This document shows, piece by piece, positions 15,281 to 26,546 of a stretch of DNA of 64,000 nt; within the stretch, counting starts at the first letter, position 1, and each line of letters starts with the position of its first letter. A program made the position numbers and the translations under genes. The DNA comes from Trichococcus patagoniensis (GTDB taxonomy: Bacteria > Bacillota > Bacilli > Lactobacillales > Aerococcaceae). The notes below the pieces were generated by a model, which searched no databases, was not told the DNA's origin, and was given only the letters and a program-made list of their open reading frames with translations. The stretch lies in the NCBI RefSeq assembly GCF_003051085.1, contig NZ_QAOM01000001.1:186001-250000 (forward strand). Direction: 5' to 3'.

Positions 15281-16066
15281 ATGGAGTTTAGTTGGGTTAT
15301 CCGAATCATCGAAGAAAACTGGCGACAGTTTTTGTCAGGTGCATGGACAACATTATATATAGCTTTAATCGGAACCGTCATTGGACTGGGGATCGGTCTT
15401 ATGATCGGCGTCATCCGTACGATCCCGGTTGCGGAATCAGGATGGAAAAAACACGTGTACAATGTGGTGAATTTTTTGCTGTCATGCTACATTGAAATTT
15501 TCCGCGGCACACCGATGATCGTGCAAGCGATGGTCATCTATTATGGGGCGGCTTTGGCATTTGATATCGACATGAACCGCATCTTCGCAGCGCTGCTGAT
15601 CGTATCGGTCAATACGGGCGCGTACATGTCGGAGATTGTCCGCGGTGGGATCATTTCCATCGACAAAGGGCAATTCGAAGCTGCTCAAGCGATTGGGATG
15701 AATCATCTGCAGACGATGCGGAATGTCGTCATGCCGCAAGTGATCCGGAATATCCTGCCGGCGACAGGGAACGAATTCGTCATCAACATCAAAGATACGT
15801 CCGTATTGAACGTCATCTCCGTTTCGGAATTGTTCTTTACGACCAAATCGATTTCCGGGAATAACTTCCGTTACTTCGAATCATTCTTCGTGGCTTCAAT
15901 CATTTACTTCGTCATGACCTTCACGGTGACGCGCATCCTGCGTGCCATCGAAAGAAAAATGCAAGGCCCTGATAATTATCAGATGATGGGTGCAGGCCAA
16001 GACCAATTGACTACACCCGAATTAATGGCTCGCAAAAAACAAGCAGGAAGAGACAGAGCAAATTAA
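15281..16066 (+). CDS. Amino-acid ABC transporter permease
   Basis: 261 residues with about five membrane helices of the HisM/GlnP type. The N-terminal [20 protein letters not shown] and the EAA loop [20 protein letters not shown], which docks the ATPase, are clear. The Arg-Gly-Thr-Pro (FRGTPMIVQ) after the first helices is typical of polar amino acid permeases. It lies between the binding protein and the ATPase in one operon. As only one permease gene is present it should act as a homodimer. Confidence 0.94.
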   Translation: MEFSWVIRIIEENWRQFLSGAWTTLYIALIGTVIGLGIGLMIGVIRTIPVAESGWKKHVYNVVNFLLSCYIEIFRGTPMIVQAMVIYYGAALAFDIDMNRIFAALLIVSVNTGAYMSEIVRGGIISIDKGQFEAAQAIGMNHLQTMRNVVMPQVIRNILPATGNEFVINIKDTSVLNVISVSELFFTTKSISGNNFRYFESFFVASIIYFVMTFTVTRILRAIERKMQGPDNYQMMGAGQDQLTTPELMARKKQAGRDRAN

Positions 16067-16088
16067 TTGCCACAGGAGGAATCATTTG

Positions 16089-16826
16089 ATGGAAAAAGTA
16101 ATTGACGTACAGCATCTGAAGAAGAACTTCGGCCAACATGAAGTGCTGAAGGACATCGATTTCAGCGTGAATAAAGGGGAAGTTGTGTGCATCATCGGTT
16201 CATCGGGCTCCGGTAAATCGACTCTGTTGCGCTGCATCAATCTGCTGGAAAAACCTACAGCAGGAGAAATCATCTACAACGGCGAGAACGTATTGGACTC
16301 GAAGCACGATATCTTCAAGTACCGCAGCAAATTGGGGATGGTGTTCCAGCAGTTCAATCTGTTCAACAACCTGGACGTGCTGCATAATTGCACGGTAGGG
16401 CCTGTGAAAATCCTGAAAAAAACCCAGCAGGAAGCCGAAAGGATTGCCATGGGTTATCTGGAACAGGTTGGGATGGGGAACTTCATAAACGCCAAACCTG
16501 ATCAGTTGTCAGGCGGCCAAAAACAACGCGTCGCTATCGCCCGCGCTTTGACGATGGAACCGGATGCGCTGTTGTTCGATGAGCCGACATCGGCTTTGGA
16601 CCCGGAGATGGTGGGGGAAGTATTGAAGGTCATGAAGGATCTTGCCAACAGCGGCTTGACGATGATTGTCGTGACGCATGAAATGGAGTTCGCCAAGGAA
16701 GTTTCCGATCGCGTCATCTTCATGGATCAAGGCGTCATCCTGGAGCAGGGAGCCCCTGATGATATCTTCAATCATCCAACCGAGGCTCGCACGAAGCAAT
16801 TCCTGGAAAGATATCTTACAAAATAA
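16089..16826 (+). CDS. Amino-acid ABC transporter ATP-binding protein
   Basis: 245 residues. Walker [10 protein letters not shown]-loop FQQFNLFNN, signature LSGGQKQR, Walker [13 protein letters not shown] and switch His VVTHEMEF, all intact. It belongs to the polar amino acid (GlnQ/HisP) group, with the typical [15 protein letters not shown] after Walker B. The start is ATG 16089 after AGGAGG, not the TTG one codon earlier. Third gene of the riboswitch operon; ends at a strong shared terminator. Confidence 0.95.
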   Translation: MEKVIDVQHLKKNFGQHEVLKDIDFSVNKGEVVCIIGSSGSGKSTLLRCINLLEKPTAGEIIYNGENVLDSKHDIFKYRSKLGMVFQQFNLFNNLDVLHNCTVGPVKILKKTQQEAERIAMGYLEQVGMGNFINAKPDQLSGGQKQRVAIARALTMEPDALLFDEPTSALDPEMVGEVLKVMKDLANSGLTMIVVTHEMEFAKEVSDRVIFMDQGVILEQGAPDDIFNHPTEARTKQFLERYLTK

Positions 16827-16831
16827 AAACA

Positions 16832-16868
16832 AAGAAGAACGGTCCGCAAATGCAGGTCCGTTCTTCTT
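16832..16868. terminator. Bidirectional terminator between the transporter operon and def
   Basis: AAGAAGAACGG (16832-16842) pairs with CCGTTCTTCTT (16858-16868), followed by TTTTC on the plus side and flanked by AAAAC on the other, so it can also end def transcription. Confidence 0.85.
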
Positions 16869-16877
16869 TTTCATTCC

Positions 16878-17438
16878 TTATTCGATGATGATGACATCGT
16901 CCGTAACTGCAAAGGGTGCTTGTTCATTGATGTGGTCATAGAACATGACGCCGTTGAGATGGTCGATTTCGTGCTGGACCACAATGGCTGTATAGCCTTT
17001 GTAGCGCGCTTTGTGTGTCACTCCTTCGGCATCCTGGTAAGCTACCGTAATCCGGCTGTGTCTGACGACAAACCCCGGTACTTCGCGATCCACTGAAAGG
17101 CAACCCTCGCCGCCTTTAAGGCAGGCGCTTTCGATGGAATGGCTGACGATTTTAGGGTTGAACATCACTTTAGCCAATTCCGGAGGATCATCTTCATACT
17201 CCCCGGGTATCAGTAGTGCAACGATGCGCTTGGATACGTCGATTTGCGGAGCTGCCAAACCGACACCTGCGCGCAAGTTGAGTTGCTCGGCGATTTCTTC
17301 GTCCTGACTGTTCGAAAGGAACTCCATCATTTCTGCGGCGATTTTCCGATCCTCCGCAGATAAAGGGAAAGTGACCAAGTCAGCCGACCTCCGCAATGTA
17401 GGATGACCTTCCCGGATAATGTTATCCATAGTGATCAT
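16878..17438 (-). CDS. def: Peptide deformylase
   Basis: 186 residues. Removes the N-formyl group from new proteins. The three metal and active-site motifs are GVGLAAPQ (motif 1), EGCLSV (motif 2, Cys ligand) and HEIDHLNG (motif 3, two His ligands and Glu). The length and the insertion after motif 1 fit the type II Gram-positive group. Start at 17438 after AAAGGAGG at a 9-nt spacing. Single gene convergent with the transporter operon. Confidence 0.96.
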   Translation of the reverse strand: MITMDNIIREGHPTLRRSADLVTFPLSAEDRKIAAEMMEFLSNSQDEEIAEQLNLRAGVGLAAPQIDVSKRIVALLIPGEYEDDPPELAKVMFNPKIVSHSIESACLKGGEGCLSVDREVPGFVVRHSRITVAYQDAEGVTHKARYKGYTAIVVQHEIDHLNGVMFYDHINEQAPFAVTDDVIIIE

Positions 17439-17619
17439 GCATGCATTCCTCCTTTTGCTGGTTTTTATATTGAAATGATTGGGCTAGCAAACTACAAAAC
17501 ACTTCACGTTACATAGTACACGTTTCGAAAAAAAAAAGCTAGACTCATCTTTTTCCTTGTAATAAAGAAGAGGTATGTGTAAAATAGGAAAATGAAAAAA
17601 TGATTACACGACGGTGTGA

Positions 17620-19005
<1,386 letters not shown>

Positions 19006-19030
19006 AACAAGTTTCAGCATAAATTTATAT

Positions 19031-19067
19031 AAAAAAGGTTATTTCTTAATTGAAATGACCTTTTTTC
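19031..19067 (+). terminator. Terminator of gdhA
   Basis: AAAAAAGGTTATTTC pairs with GAAATGACCTTTTTT around a 6-nt loop, and the T run continues. Confidence 0.85.
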
Positions 19068-19425
19068 TTTGTTTTTGAGCGGAATGTCCACGCGTTTTAA
19101 TCCTATTTTCATAGTGGCGAGATTGTGATTTCGTGAATGAATGGAATGGCAGGCCATAAGCCGCAAAATAATAGCAAACTGGTTATGAAAAATTGCTGAA
19201 ACTGGTTATCCAAAAAGGGGTAGTTATAATAAACTGGCTGTTATACTTATGAAAGCCTATTCCATCAATGCTTCATAATTTTGATAGAAACAGATTTCAT
19301 GTAGGATTAATACAGAATCCTTGTGTCTGATTGCGACAATCTGTAAACATACGTAATAATAATGAATCAATAATAAAACATAGAGACAAAAATAACGCTC
19401 GTTAAATAATGAACAAAACACCTAT

Positions 19426-19439
19426 GTTAAACGCTTACA
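19426..19439 (+). promoter_or_regulatory. cre-like site (CcpA candidate) upstream of pdh
   Basis: GTTAAACGCTTACA matches TGWAARCGYTWNCW at 12 of 14 positions and lies 54 nt upstream of the pdh -35 box. Upstream placement could mean activation or repression. The rest of 19068-19425 is AT-rich with no coding potential or RNA that I can see. Confidence 0.4.
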
Positions 19440-19492
19440 ATTAAGTAGCACTAGATATTTTGTGCACAAAAATCGAAAACTTTCCTTTTGCC

Positions 19493-19521
19493 TTGCATAT
19501 ATCTCGGATGCGTGGTAAATT
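19493..19521 (+). promoter_or_regulatory. Promoter of the pdh operon
   Basis: TTGCAT (19493-19498), 17-nt spacer, TAAATT (19516-19521). The predicted start is near 19528, giving a leader of about 90 nt. Confidence 0.55.
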
Positions 19522-19531
19522 ATTCATGTAA

Positions 19532-19553
19532 CAACTGTGAATTGATACAGTTG
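19532..19553. promoter_or_regulatory. Inverted repeat in the pdh leader
   Basis: CAACTGT-8 nt-ACAGTTG sits at the predicted transcription start of pdhA. It could be an operator or a 5' hairpin stabilising the mRNA. Confidence 0.4.
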
Positions 19554-19568
19554 AAATCATCTGTATAA

Positions 19569-20729
<1,161 letters not shown>

Positions 20730-20731
20730 TC

Positions 20732-21709
20732 ATGGCACAATTAACTATGATCCAAGCCATCACTGATGCGCTTGCAATTGAACTTGCAAACGATCCAAAC
20801 GTTTTGATCTTCGGAGAAGACGTTGGTAAAAACGGCGGTGTATTCCGTGCGACACAAGGACTTCAAGAGAGCTTCGGCGAAGACCGCGTGTTTGATACTC
20901 CTTTAGCTGAATCCGGTATCGGTGGTTTGGCATTCGGTTTGGCGTTGGAAGGTTTCCGTCCCGTTGCGGAAATCCAATTCTTCGGTTTTGTATTTGAAGT
21001 AATGGATACAGTTGTAGCACAAGCTGCACGTACACGTTACCGCATGGCAGGCACGCGTAATCTGCCAATCGTTTTCCGCTCTCCTTTCGGTGGCGGTGTG
21101 CATACACCTGAATTGCACTCGGATAACTTGGAAGGCTTGATGGCTCAATCACCAGGTTTGAAAGTGGTTATCCCTTCGAACCCATACGATGCAAAAGGGT
21201 TGTTGATTTCAGCTATCCGTGATAACGATCCCGTTGTCTTCTTGGAGCACATGAAATTGTACCGTTCATTCCGTGAGGAAGTTCCTGAAGAAGCGTACAC
21301 TGTTCCTATCGGCAAAGCTGCCATCACAAAAGAAGGATCTGACGTGTCCGTCATCACTTACGGCGCAATGGTCCGCGAAGCTATCAAAGCTGCAGAAACA
21401 CTTGAAAAAGAAGGCATTTCGGTTGAAGTAATCGATTTGCGTACTGTTGCTCCACTTGATGTCGAAACGATCATTGCCTCTGTACGAAAAACAGGCCGTG
21501 TCGTAGTAGTCCAAGAAGCACAGCGTCAAGCTGGTGTGGGCGCAATGGTCATGTCCGAAATTTCTGAACGTGCAGTGTTATCGTTAGAAGCTCCTATCGG
21601 ACGTGTAGCTGCTCCGGATACTGTCTTCCCGTTCGGTCAAGCAGAAAACATTTGGTTACCGAATGCTACTGATATCGAGAATAAAGTAAGAGAAACTTAT
21701 CATTTCTAA
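20732..21709 (+). CDS. pdhB: Pyruvate dehydrogenase E1 component, beta subunit
   Basis: 325 residues. [36 protein letters not shown] and the C-terminal transketolase domain with DLRTVAPLD and [11 protein letters not shown] are typical of E1-beta. It forms the alpha2-beta2 E1 with the upstream gene, from which it is separated by only 2 nt. A long hairpin in the gap before pdhC may adjust the relative amounts of E1 and E2/E3. Confidence 0.96.
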   Translation: MAQLTMIQAITDALAIELANDPNVLIFGEDVGKNGGVFRATQGLQESFGEDRVFDTPLAESGIGGLAFGLALEGFRPVAEIQFFGFVFEVMDTVVAQAARTRYRMAGTRNLPIVFRSPFGGGVHTPELHSDNLEGLMAQSPGLKVVIPSNPYDAKGLLISAIRDNDPVVFLEHMKLYRSFREEVPEEAYTVPIGKAAITKEGSDVSVITYGAMVREAIKAAETLEKEGISVEVIDLRTVAPLDVETIIASVRKTGRVVVVQEAQRQAGVGAMVMSEISERAVLSLEAPIGRVAAPDTVFPFGQAENIWLPNATDIENKVRETYHF

Positions 21710-21722
21710 GAGCTGAAAGCTT

Positions 21723-21763
21723 GAACAAATACAATTCCATATCCCATAGAATTGTATTTGTTC
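21723..21763 (+). other. Perfect 15-bp hairpin between pdhB and pdhC
   Basis: GAACAAATACAATTC (21723-21737) and GAATTGTATTTGTTC (21749-21763) around an 11-nt loop, followed only by GCTTTTG. The T tract is weak, so it looks like an attenuator, processing site or mRNA stabiliser rather than a full terminator. Confidence 0.65.
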
Positions 21764-21815
21764 GCTTTTGTGCGTCGGAAATCCAAAAATAGACAAATGA
21801 AGGGAAGTTAAGAAA

Positions 21816-23459
21816 ATGTCTTTTAAATTCAAGTTGCCTGCTTTAGGCGAAGGTATCATGGAAGGTGAAATCGTTTCTTGGTCAATCAAAGAAGGTGACA
21901 CCATCAATGAAGATGACACATTATTAGAAGTACAAAATGATAAATCAGTCGAAGAAATCCCGTCCCCAGTAACCGGGAAAGTCTTGAAAATCGTTGCACC
22001 AGTAGGTACTGTTGCAGTCATCGGTGATGTATTGGTGGAAATCGATGCTCCAGGTTATGAAGATGAAGGCTCTGCAGCTCCTGCACCAGCAACAACTTCA
22101 GCGGCATCAACTCCAGCAGCACCTGCTGCTTCAACAGGAGGACTGTTCCAATTCAAATTGCCTGCTCTAGGCGAGGGTATCATGGAAGGCGAAATCGTTT
22201 CTTGGCCTATCAAAGAAGGCGATATGATCAATGAAGACGATACATTGGTTGAAGTGCAGAACGACAAATCTGTTGAAGAGATTCCATCTCCGGTTACAGG
22301 CAGAGTAGTCCGCATCGTAGCGCCAGTAGGCACAGTGGCAGTCATCGGCGATGTATTGGTGGAAATCGATGCACCAGGCCAAAACGGCCCGGCTGCAGCA
22401 GCACCAAAAGCAGCAGCAGCTCCTGCAGCAGCTTCAAGTGCACCAACGTCATCGGGCGTGGTTGCAGCAGCAGCAAATCCTAACAAACAAGTTTTGGCTA
22501 TGCCATCCGTCCGTCAATACGCACGCGAAAAAGGCATCGACATCACTTCAGTTGCACCGACTGGAAAAGGCGGTCGTGTCCTGAAGGAAGATATCGATAA
22601 CTTCAGCGGAGTAGCTCCAGTGGCAGCAAAAGCTGTGACTCCAGCAGTCCAAGCTCAAACTTCGGCACAAGCGGCAGTCCAAGCGGCCCCTGTAGCAGCG
22701 GCTCAAGCACCACGAGCTGCAGCGCCAGCTCAAGCATTCTCTTCCAATATGGGCGAAGCGGAAACACGCCAAAAAATGTCTCCAACAAGAAAAGCGATTG
22801 CGAAAGCAATGGTCAACAGCAAGCATACAGCGCCTCACGTAACCTTGTTTGATGAAGTAGAAGTATCCAAATTATGGGATCACCGTAAGAAATTCAAAGA
22901 TGTTGCTGCAGCACAAGGAACAAAACTTACTTTCTTGCCGTATGTCGTTAAGGCATTGGCAGCGACTGTACGCGACTTCCCTATCCTGAATGCATCCATC
23001 GATGATGCAGCTCAAGAAATCGTGTTGAAGAACTACATCAACATCGGTATCGCTACAGACACCGACAATGGTCTGTACGTACCGAACGTTAAAGGCGCAA
23101 ATACAAAAGGCATGTTCAAAATTGCCGATGAAATCAACAACATGGCTGCACAAGCCCATGACGGCAAACTGGCAGCTGCGGATATGAGAAACGGTTCTGT
23201 TACTATCAGCAACATCGGTTCTGTTGGCGGCGGATTCTTCACGCCAGTCATCAACTACCCTGAAGTGGCCATCCTAGGTGTTGGAACGATTGCGCAACAA
23301 GCTATCGTCAATGCAGAAGGCGAATTGGCAGTCGGTCGCGTTATGAAACTTTCATTGAGTTTCGACCACCGTATCGTTGACGGCGCAACTGCTCAAAAAG
23401 CAATGAACAACATTAAGAGATTATTGGCTGATCCAGAATTATTATTGATGGAAGGGTGA
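21816..23459 (+). CDS. pdhC: Dihydrolipoamide acetyltransferase (E2), two lipoyl domains
   Basis: 547 residues. Two nearly identical lipoyl domains (about 1-80 and 112-190), each with the lipoylation Lys in [12 protein letters not shown] (K43 and K151), are separated by Ala/Pro/Thr linkers. A peripheral subunit-binding domain follows ([15 protein letters not shown] to KEDIDNF, about 228-265), then a long Ala/Gln/Pro linker and the catalytic domain ending with [10 protein letters not shown] (active His and Asp). It transfers acetyl groups to CoA and forms the complex core. AAGGGAAG precedes the ATG. The lipoyl domains are so similar that a recent internal duplication is likely. Confidence 0.97.
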   Translation: MSFKFKLPALGEGIMEGEIVSWSIKEGDTINEDDTLLEVQNDKSVEEIPSPVTGKVLKIVAPVGTVAVIGDVLVEIDAPGYEDEGSAAPAPATTSAASTPAAPAASTGGLFQFKLPALGEGIMEGEIVSWPIKEGDMINEDDTLVEVQNDKSVEEIPSPVTGRVVRIVAPVGTVAVIGDVLVEIDAPGQNGPAAAAPKAAAAPAAASSAPTSSGVVAAAANPNKQVLAMPSVRQYAREKGIDITSVAPTGKGGRVLKEDIDNFSGVAPVAAKAVTPAVQAQTSAQAAVQAAPVAAAQAPRAAAPAQAFSSNMGEAETRQKMSPTRKAIAKAMVNSKHTAPHVTLFDEVEVSKLWDHRKKFKDVAAAQGTKLTFLPYVVKALAATVRDFPILNASIDDAAQEIVLKNYINIGIATDTDNGLYVPNVKGANTKGMFKIADEINNMAAQAHDGKLAAADMRNGSVTISNIGSVGGGFFTPVINYPEVAILGVGTIAQQAIVNAEGELAVGRVMKLSLSFDHRIVDGATAQKAMNNIKRLLADPELLLMEG

Positions 23460-23468
23460 GAATAGACA

Positions 23469-24875
23469 ATGGTAGTAGGCGATTTCGCAGTTGAATTAGA
23501 CACAGTTGTTGTTGGAGCGGGACCTGGTGGCTATGTAGCTGCCATCCGCGCTGCACAATTAGGACAAAAAGTAGCAATCATCGAAAGAGAATGGATCGGA
23601 GGCGTTTGTTTGAACGTCGGTTGTATCCCTTCAAAAGCATTGATTTCTGCTGGACATCATTATCAAGAAGCTTTGGATTCCTCGGTTTTCGGTATCACAA
23701 CTGAAAATGTGAAACTGGACTTCTCGAAAACACAAGAATGGAAAGACAACAAAGTAGTCAAAACATTGACGTCCGGTGTTGAGTACTTGTTGAAGAAAAA
23801 CAAAGTTGAAATTATCCTTGGGAATGCATTCTTTAATGACGGAGAAACATTGCGTGTCTTCACTGAAGATGCAGCCCAAACGTATACTTTCAAAAATGCG
23901 ATCATCGCTACTGGTAGCCGTCCGATCGAAATCAAAGGTTTCAAATTTGGCGGACGCGTCATCGATTCCACTGGCGGATTGAATTTGACGGAAGTTCCTA
24001 AGAAATTAGTCATCGTCGGTGGCGGTGTCATCGGTACCGAACTGGGCGGAGCATACGCTAACCTAGGCTCTGAAGTGACTATTCTTGAAGGATCTCCACA
24101 AATTTTGCCGACATTCGAAAAAGATATGGTTAAATTCGTTGAAAAATCATTCCAAGAAAAAGGTGTTACAGTCGTCACGAAAGCAATGGCTAAAGAAGCC
24201 ATCGACAACGGAGACAGCGTAACCGTCAAATATGAAGCAAACGGAAAAGAAGAAGTTATCGAAGCTGACTACGTAATGGTTACGGTCGGTCGCCGTCCGA
24301 ATACGGATGACTTGGGCCTTGAAGTAGTCGGAGTTGAAATGACTGACCGTGGTTTGGTTAAGGTCGATAATCAAGGCCGTACAAATGTAAAACACATTTT
24401 TGCGATCGGCGATATCGTTCCTGGTGTTGCTTTGGCTCATAAAGCCAGCTACGAAGCTAAAATTGCGGCTGAAGCCATTGCTGGACATCCTTCTGCAGTC
24501 GATTACCGTGCTATGCCAGGGGTTGCCTTTACGGATCCTGAATTAGCTACCATCGGCTTCACTGCTGCTGAAGCAAAAGACAAAGGTTTGGATGTAAAAG
24601 CATCTAAATTCCCATTGTCAGGTAACGGACGCGCATTGTCATTGAACCAGACAGAAGGTTTTGTCCGTTTGGTTACGACAAAAGAAGATAATGTTCTGGT
24701 TGGCGCGCAAGTTGCCGGTGTAAATGCCAGCGAAATTATCGCTGAGCTTGGTTTGGCGATTGAAGCTGGAATGAATGCGGAAGATATTGCGTTGACAATC
24801 CACGGTCATCCATCCTTATCCGAAACAATCATGGATGCTGCCGAATTGGCTTTGGGCATGCCGATCCACATTTAA
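23469..24875 (+). CDS. pdhD: Dihydrolipoamide dehydrogenase (E3)
   Basis: 468 residues. FAD-binding [15 protein letters not shown], redox-active disulfide [13 protein letters not shown]-binding [17 protein letters not shown] site ATGSRP and AIGDIVPG, and the C-terminal HGHPSLSE with the catalytic His-Glu pair. It reoxidises the E2 dihydrolipoyl groups and makes NADH. Last gene of the operon, 9 nt after pdhC. Confidence 0.97.
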   Translation: MVVGDFAVELDTVVVGAGPGGYVAAIRAAQLGQKVAIIEREWIGGVCLNVGCIPSKALISAGHHYQEALDSSVFGITTENVKLDFSKTQEWKDNKVVKTLTSGVEYLLKKNKVEIILGNAFFNDGETLRVFTEDAAQTYTFKNAIIATGSRPIEIKGFKFGGRVIDSTGGLNLTEVPKKLVIVGGGVIGTELGGAYANLGSEVTILEGSPQILPTFEKDMVKFVEKSFQEKGVTVVTKAMAKEAIDNGDSVTVKYEANGKEEVIEADYVMVTVGRRPNTDDLGLEVVGVEMTDRGLVKVDNQGRTNVKHIFAIGDIVPGVALAHKASYEAKIAAEAIAGHPSAVDYRAMPGVAFTDPELATIGFTAAEAKDKGLDVKASKFPLSGNGRALSLNQTEGFVRLVTTKEDNVLVGAQVAGVNASEIIAELGLAIEAGMNAEDIALTIHGHPSLSETIMDAAELALGMPIHI

Positions 24876-24896
24876 TTCCAAAATAGTCACAAGTAG

Positions 24897-24931
24897 AGAG
24901 AATCCGAATCCGGATTCTCTTTATTTTTTTT
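24897..24931 (+). terminator. Terminator of the pdh operon
   Basis: AGAGAATCCG (24897-24906) pairs with CGGATTCTCT (24911-24920) and is followed by TTATTTTTTTT. A TATAAT box (24938-24943) for the next gene follows directly. Confidence 0.9.
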
Positions 24932-24977
24932 ATCATGTATAATATAGTAGAAACAGGAATCAGATGGAGGGAACAAG

Positions 24978-25256
24978 ATGCAACATTACGACTATCCGTT
25001 CGAAGTAGAATGGTCCAAAGAGGAGATCGTTAAAGTTATCTCTTTATGGAATGCTGTCGAGCGTGCTTATGAAAGTGGAATCAGCAAAGAAGACTTTATG
25101 CAGGCTTACCGTGAATTTAAGACGGTGCTGCCTTCAGTCGGTCAGGAAAAGAAATACGGCAATCAGTTCGAGAAAGAATCTGGTTATTCTTTGTACAAAG
25201 TGCTGCAGGAAATAAAGAAAAGCGAAAAGAATAAAATTTTCCTAGGGGAGCGTTAA
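24978..25256 (+). CDS. yktA: UPF0223 family protein
   Basis: 92 residues. YPFEVEWSKEEIVKVISLWN at the N-terminus and FEKESGYSLYKVLQEIKK at the C-terminus match the small helical UPF0223 family of Firmicutes (YktA in Bacillus subtilis), function unknown. The neighbour at 25305 corresponds to B. subtilis YktC, so the old yktA-yktC pairing is preserved. Good GGAGGG site before the ATG and its own -10 box TATAAT at 24938. Confidence 0.85.
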   Translation: MQHYDYPFEVEWSKEEIVKVISLWNAVERAYESGISKEDFMQAYREFKTVLPSVGQEKKYGNQFEKESGYSLYKVLQEIKKSEKNKIFLGER

Positions 25257-25304
25257 ATGACTGGATAAGTCGCAGATAGCGGAGCGGCAGAAGGGAGGAG
25301 CCGG

Positions 25305-26078
25305 ATGGATCAGATCGATAGAAGGCATAGCCTGATCAAGTCTTGGTTGCATGAAGCTGCAGACTTGCTGCGGGAATCGTTCAACCAGGAGCTTGAAATT
25401 AAAGAAAAAACATCGCGAACGGATCTGGTTACAAACATGGATCGGGAAATCGAGGTGTTCCTGTATGAGAAAATCACTGCACATTTCCCGGATGAGCGTA
25501 TTTTGGGAGAAGAAAGCGTAGGACATGATATACAGGATCTGGATGGAATTGTCTGGATCATCGATCCGATTGATGGCACCCTCAATTTCATCAAGCAGAG
25601 AGCAAATTTTGCCATCATGATCGGTATCTATGAGGATGGTGTCGGTCATTTGGGCTATATTTATGATGTCGTCCGGGACGAGCTCTATTTTGCTATCCGG
25701 CATAACGGGGCTTACTGCAATGATCGGAGACTGCCTACGGTAGAGGAACTGCCTCTATCTGAGGGATTGGTCGCAATCAGTAACCGATTGGTGGTCTCGG
25801 ATGCGGATGAAGCGCGCAGAATCGCCAAAAACAGCAGTGGGTTGCGCGTGAACGGCTCCGCCGGGTTGGAAACGGCATGGGTTGCTTCCGGTAAATTGGT
25901 AGCTTATATCGCTCCTTCCTTGGCCCCATGGGACATAGCGGCCGGATTGGTCATAGCCGAAGAGGTAGGCTTGGTCTATAGACAAGTTACGGGAGAAAAA
26001 ATAAATCTGCTGCAGAACAATGCAGTGATTGTCGCCAACAGATATGCTTTCCAAGAGATCCAGAACGAATGGCAATGA
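25305..26078 (+). CDS. Inositol monophosphatase family protein
   Basis: 257 residues. The Mg-dependent phosphatase motifs are all seen: the first metal Glu in ILGEESVG, WIIDPIDGTLNFIK (metal Asp residues and the DGT loop), and SLAPWDIAAGLVIAEEVG near the C-terminus. The family (SuhB/YktC) hydrolyses inositol or fructose-type phosphates, PAP or NADP; which one applies here is unclear. Start ATG after GGGAGGAG. Probably co-transcribed with yktA 48 nt upstream. Confidence 0.9.
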   Translation: MDQIDRRHSLIKSWLHEAADLLRESFNQELEIKEKTSRTDLVTNMDREIEVFLYEKITAHFPDERILGEESVGHDIQDLDGIVWIIDPIDGTLNFIKQRANFAIMIGIYEDGVGHLGYIYDVVRDELYFAIRHNGAYCNDRRLPTVEELPLSEGLVAISNRLVVSDADEARRIAKNSSGLRVNGSAGLETAWVASGKLVAYIAPSLAPWDIAAGLVIAEEVGLVYRQVTGEKINLLQNNAVIVANRYAFQEIQNEWQ

Positions 26079-26465
26079 GTGATCAAACCTTCTCAACATT
26101 AAAATTAGAGTGGACAAGATGCAGAAAAATGCATTTTGTTCATTTTTTTTCGGTTCACGAAAGATGTCAGTATTTATGACATGAGAAGGCAGAGTATAAG
26201 CGGTTTTGTCAACTTACGTTTAAAAGTAAAACGCCTTTTCTCAGAAAGAGAATTGGATTAAAAATAATAAATGTGAGAAATTTCCAAAAGATGATAAACA
26301 AATGAGTAGAAATGAGCTTTTTTAATGGAGTTAGATTAGGAAGGCTCTCATTTTTGTGGCTGATGAAGCGTGGTTCTCATTTTTTCTAATGAAAAACCTT
26401 ACAAATCCATGTAAGCTTTTTCTGGTTGTTCTTGCATCGTTGTGGTGTTTTTTTTATTTAAAACA
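26079..26465. other. Intergenic stretch before acnA
   Basis: No gene seen. Two imperfect hairpins occur: TGTCA-7-TGACA (about 26166-26182) and a GGTTTT..AACTT / AAAGT..AAAACGCC stem followed by TTTTC (about 26202-26240), the latter a plausible terminator for the phosphatase gene. A third (AATGAGC..GCTCTCATT, about 26309-26352) ends in a T run. Confidence 0.4.
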
Positions 26466-26494
26466 TTTACATTTGATTAAATTATGGTTATAAT
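26466..26494 (+). promoter_or_regulatory. Promoter of acnA-citZ-icd
   Basis: TTTACA (26466-26471), 17-nt spacer, TATAAT (26489-26494). Confidence 0.75.
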
Positions 26495-26546
26495 TTTCGT
26501 ATTCAGTGAGTTGGATGTGAAAAAGATGATAAACGGGGGTTATACA

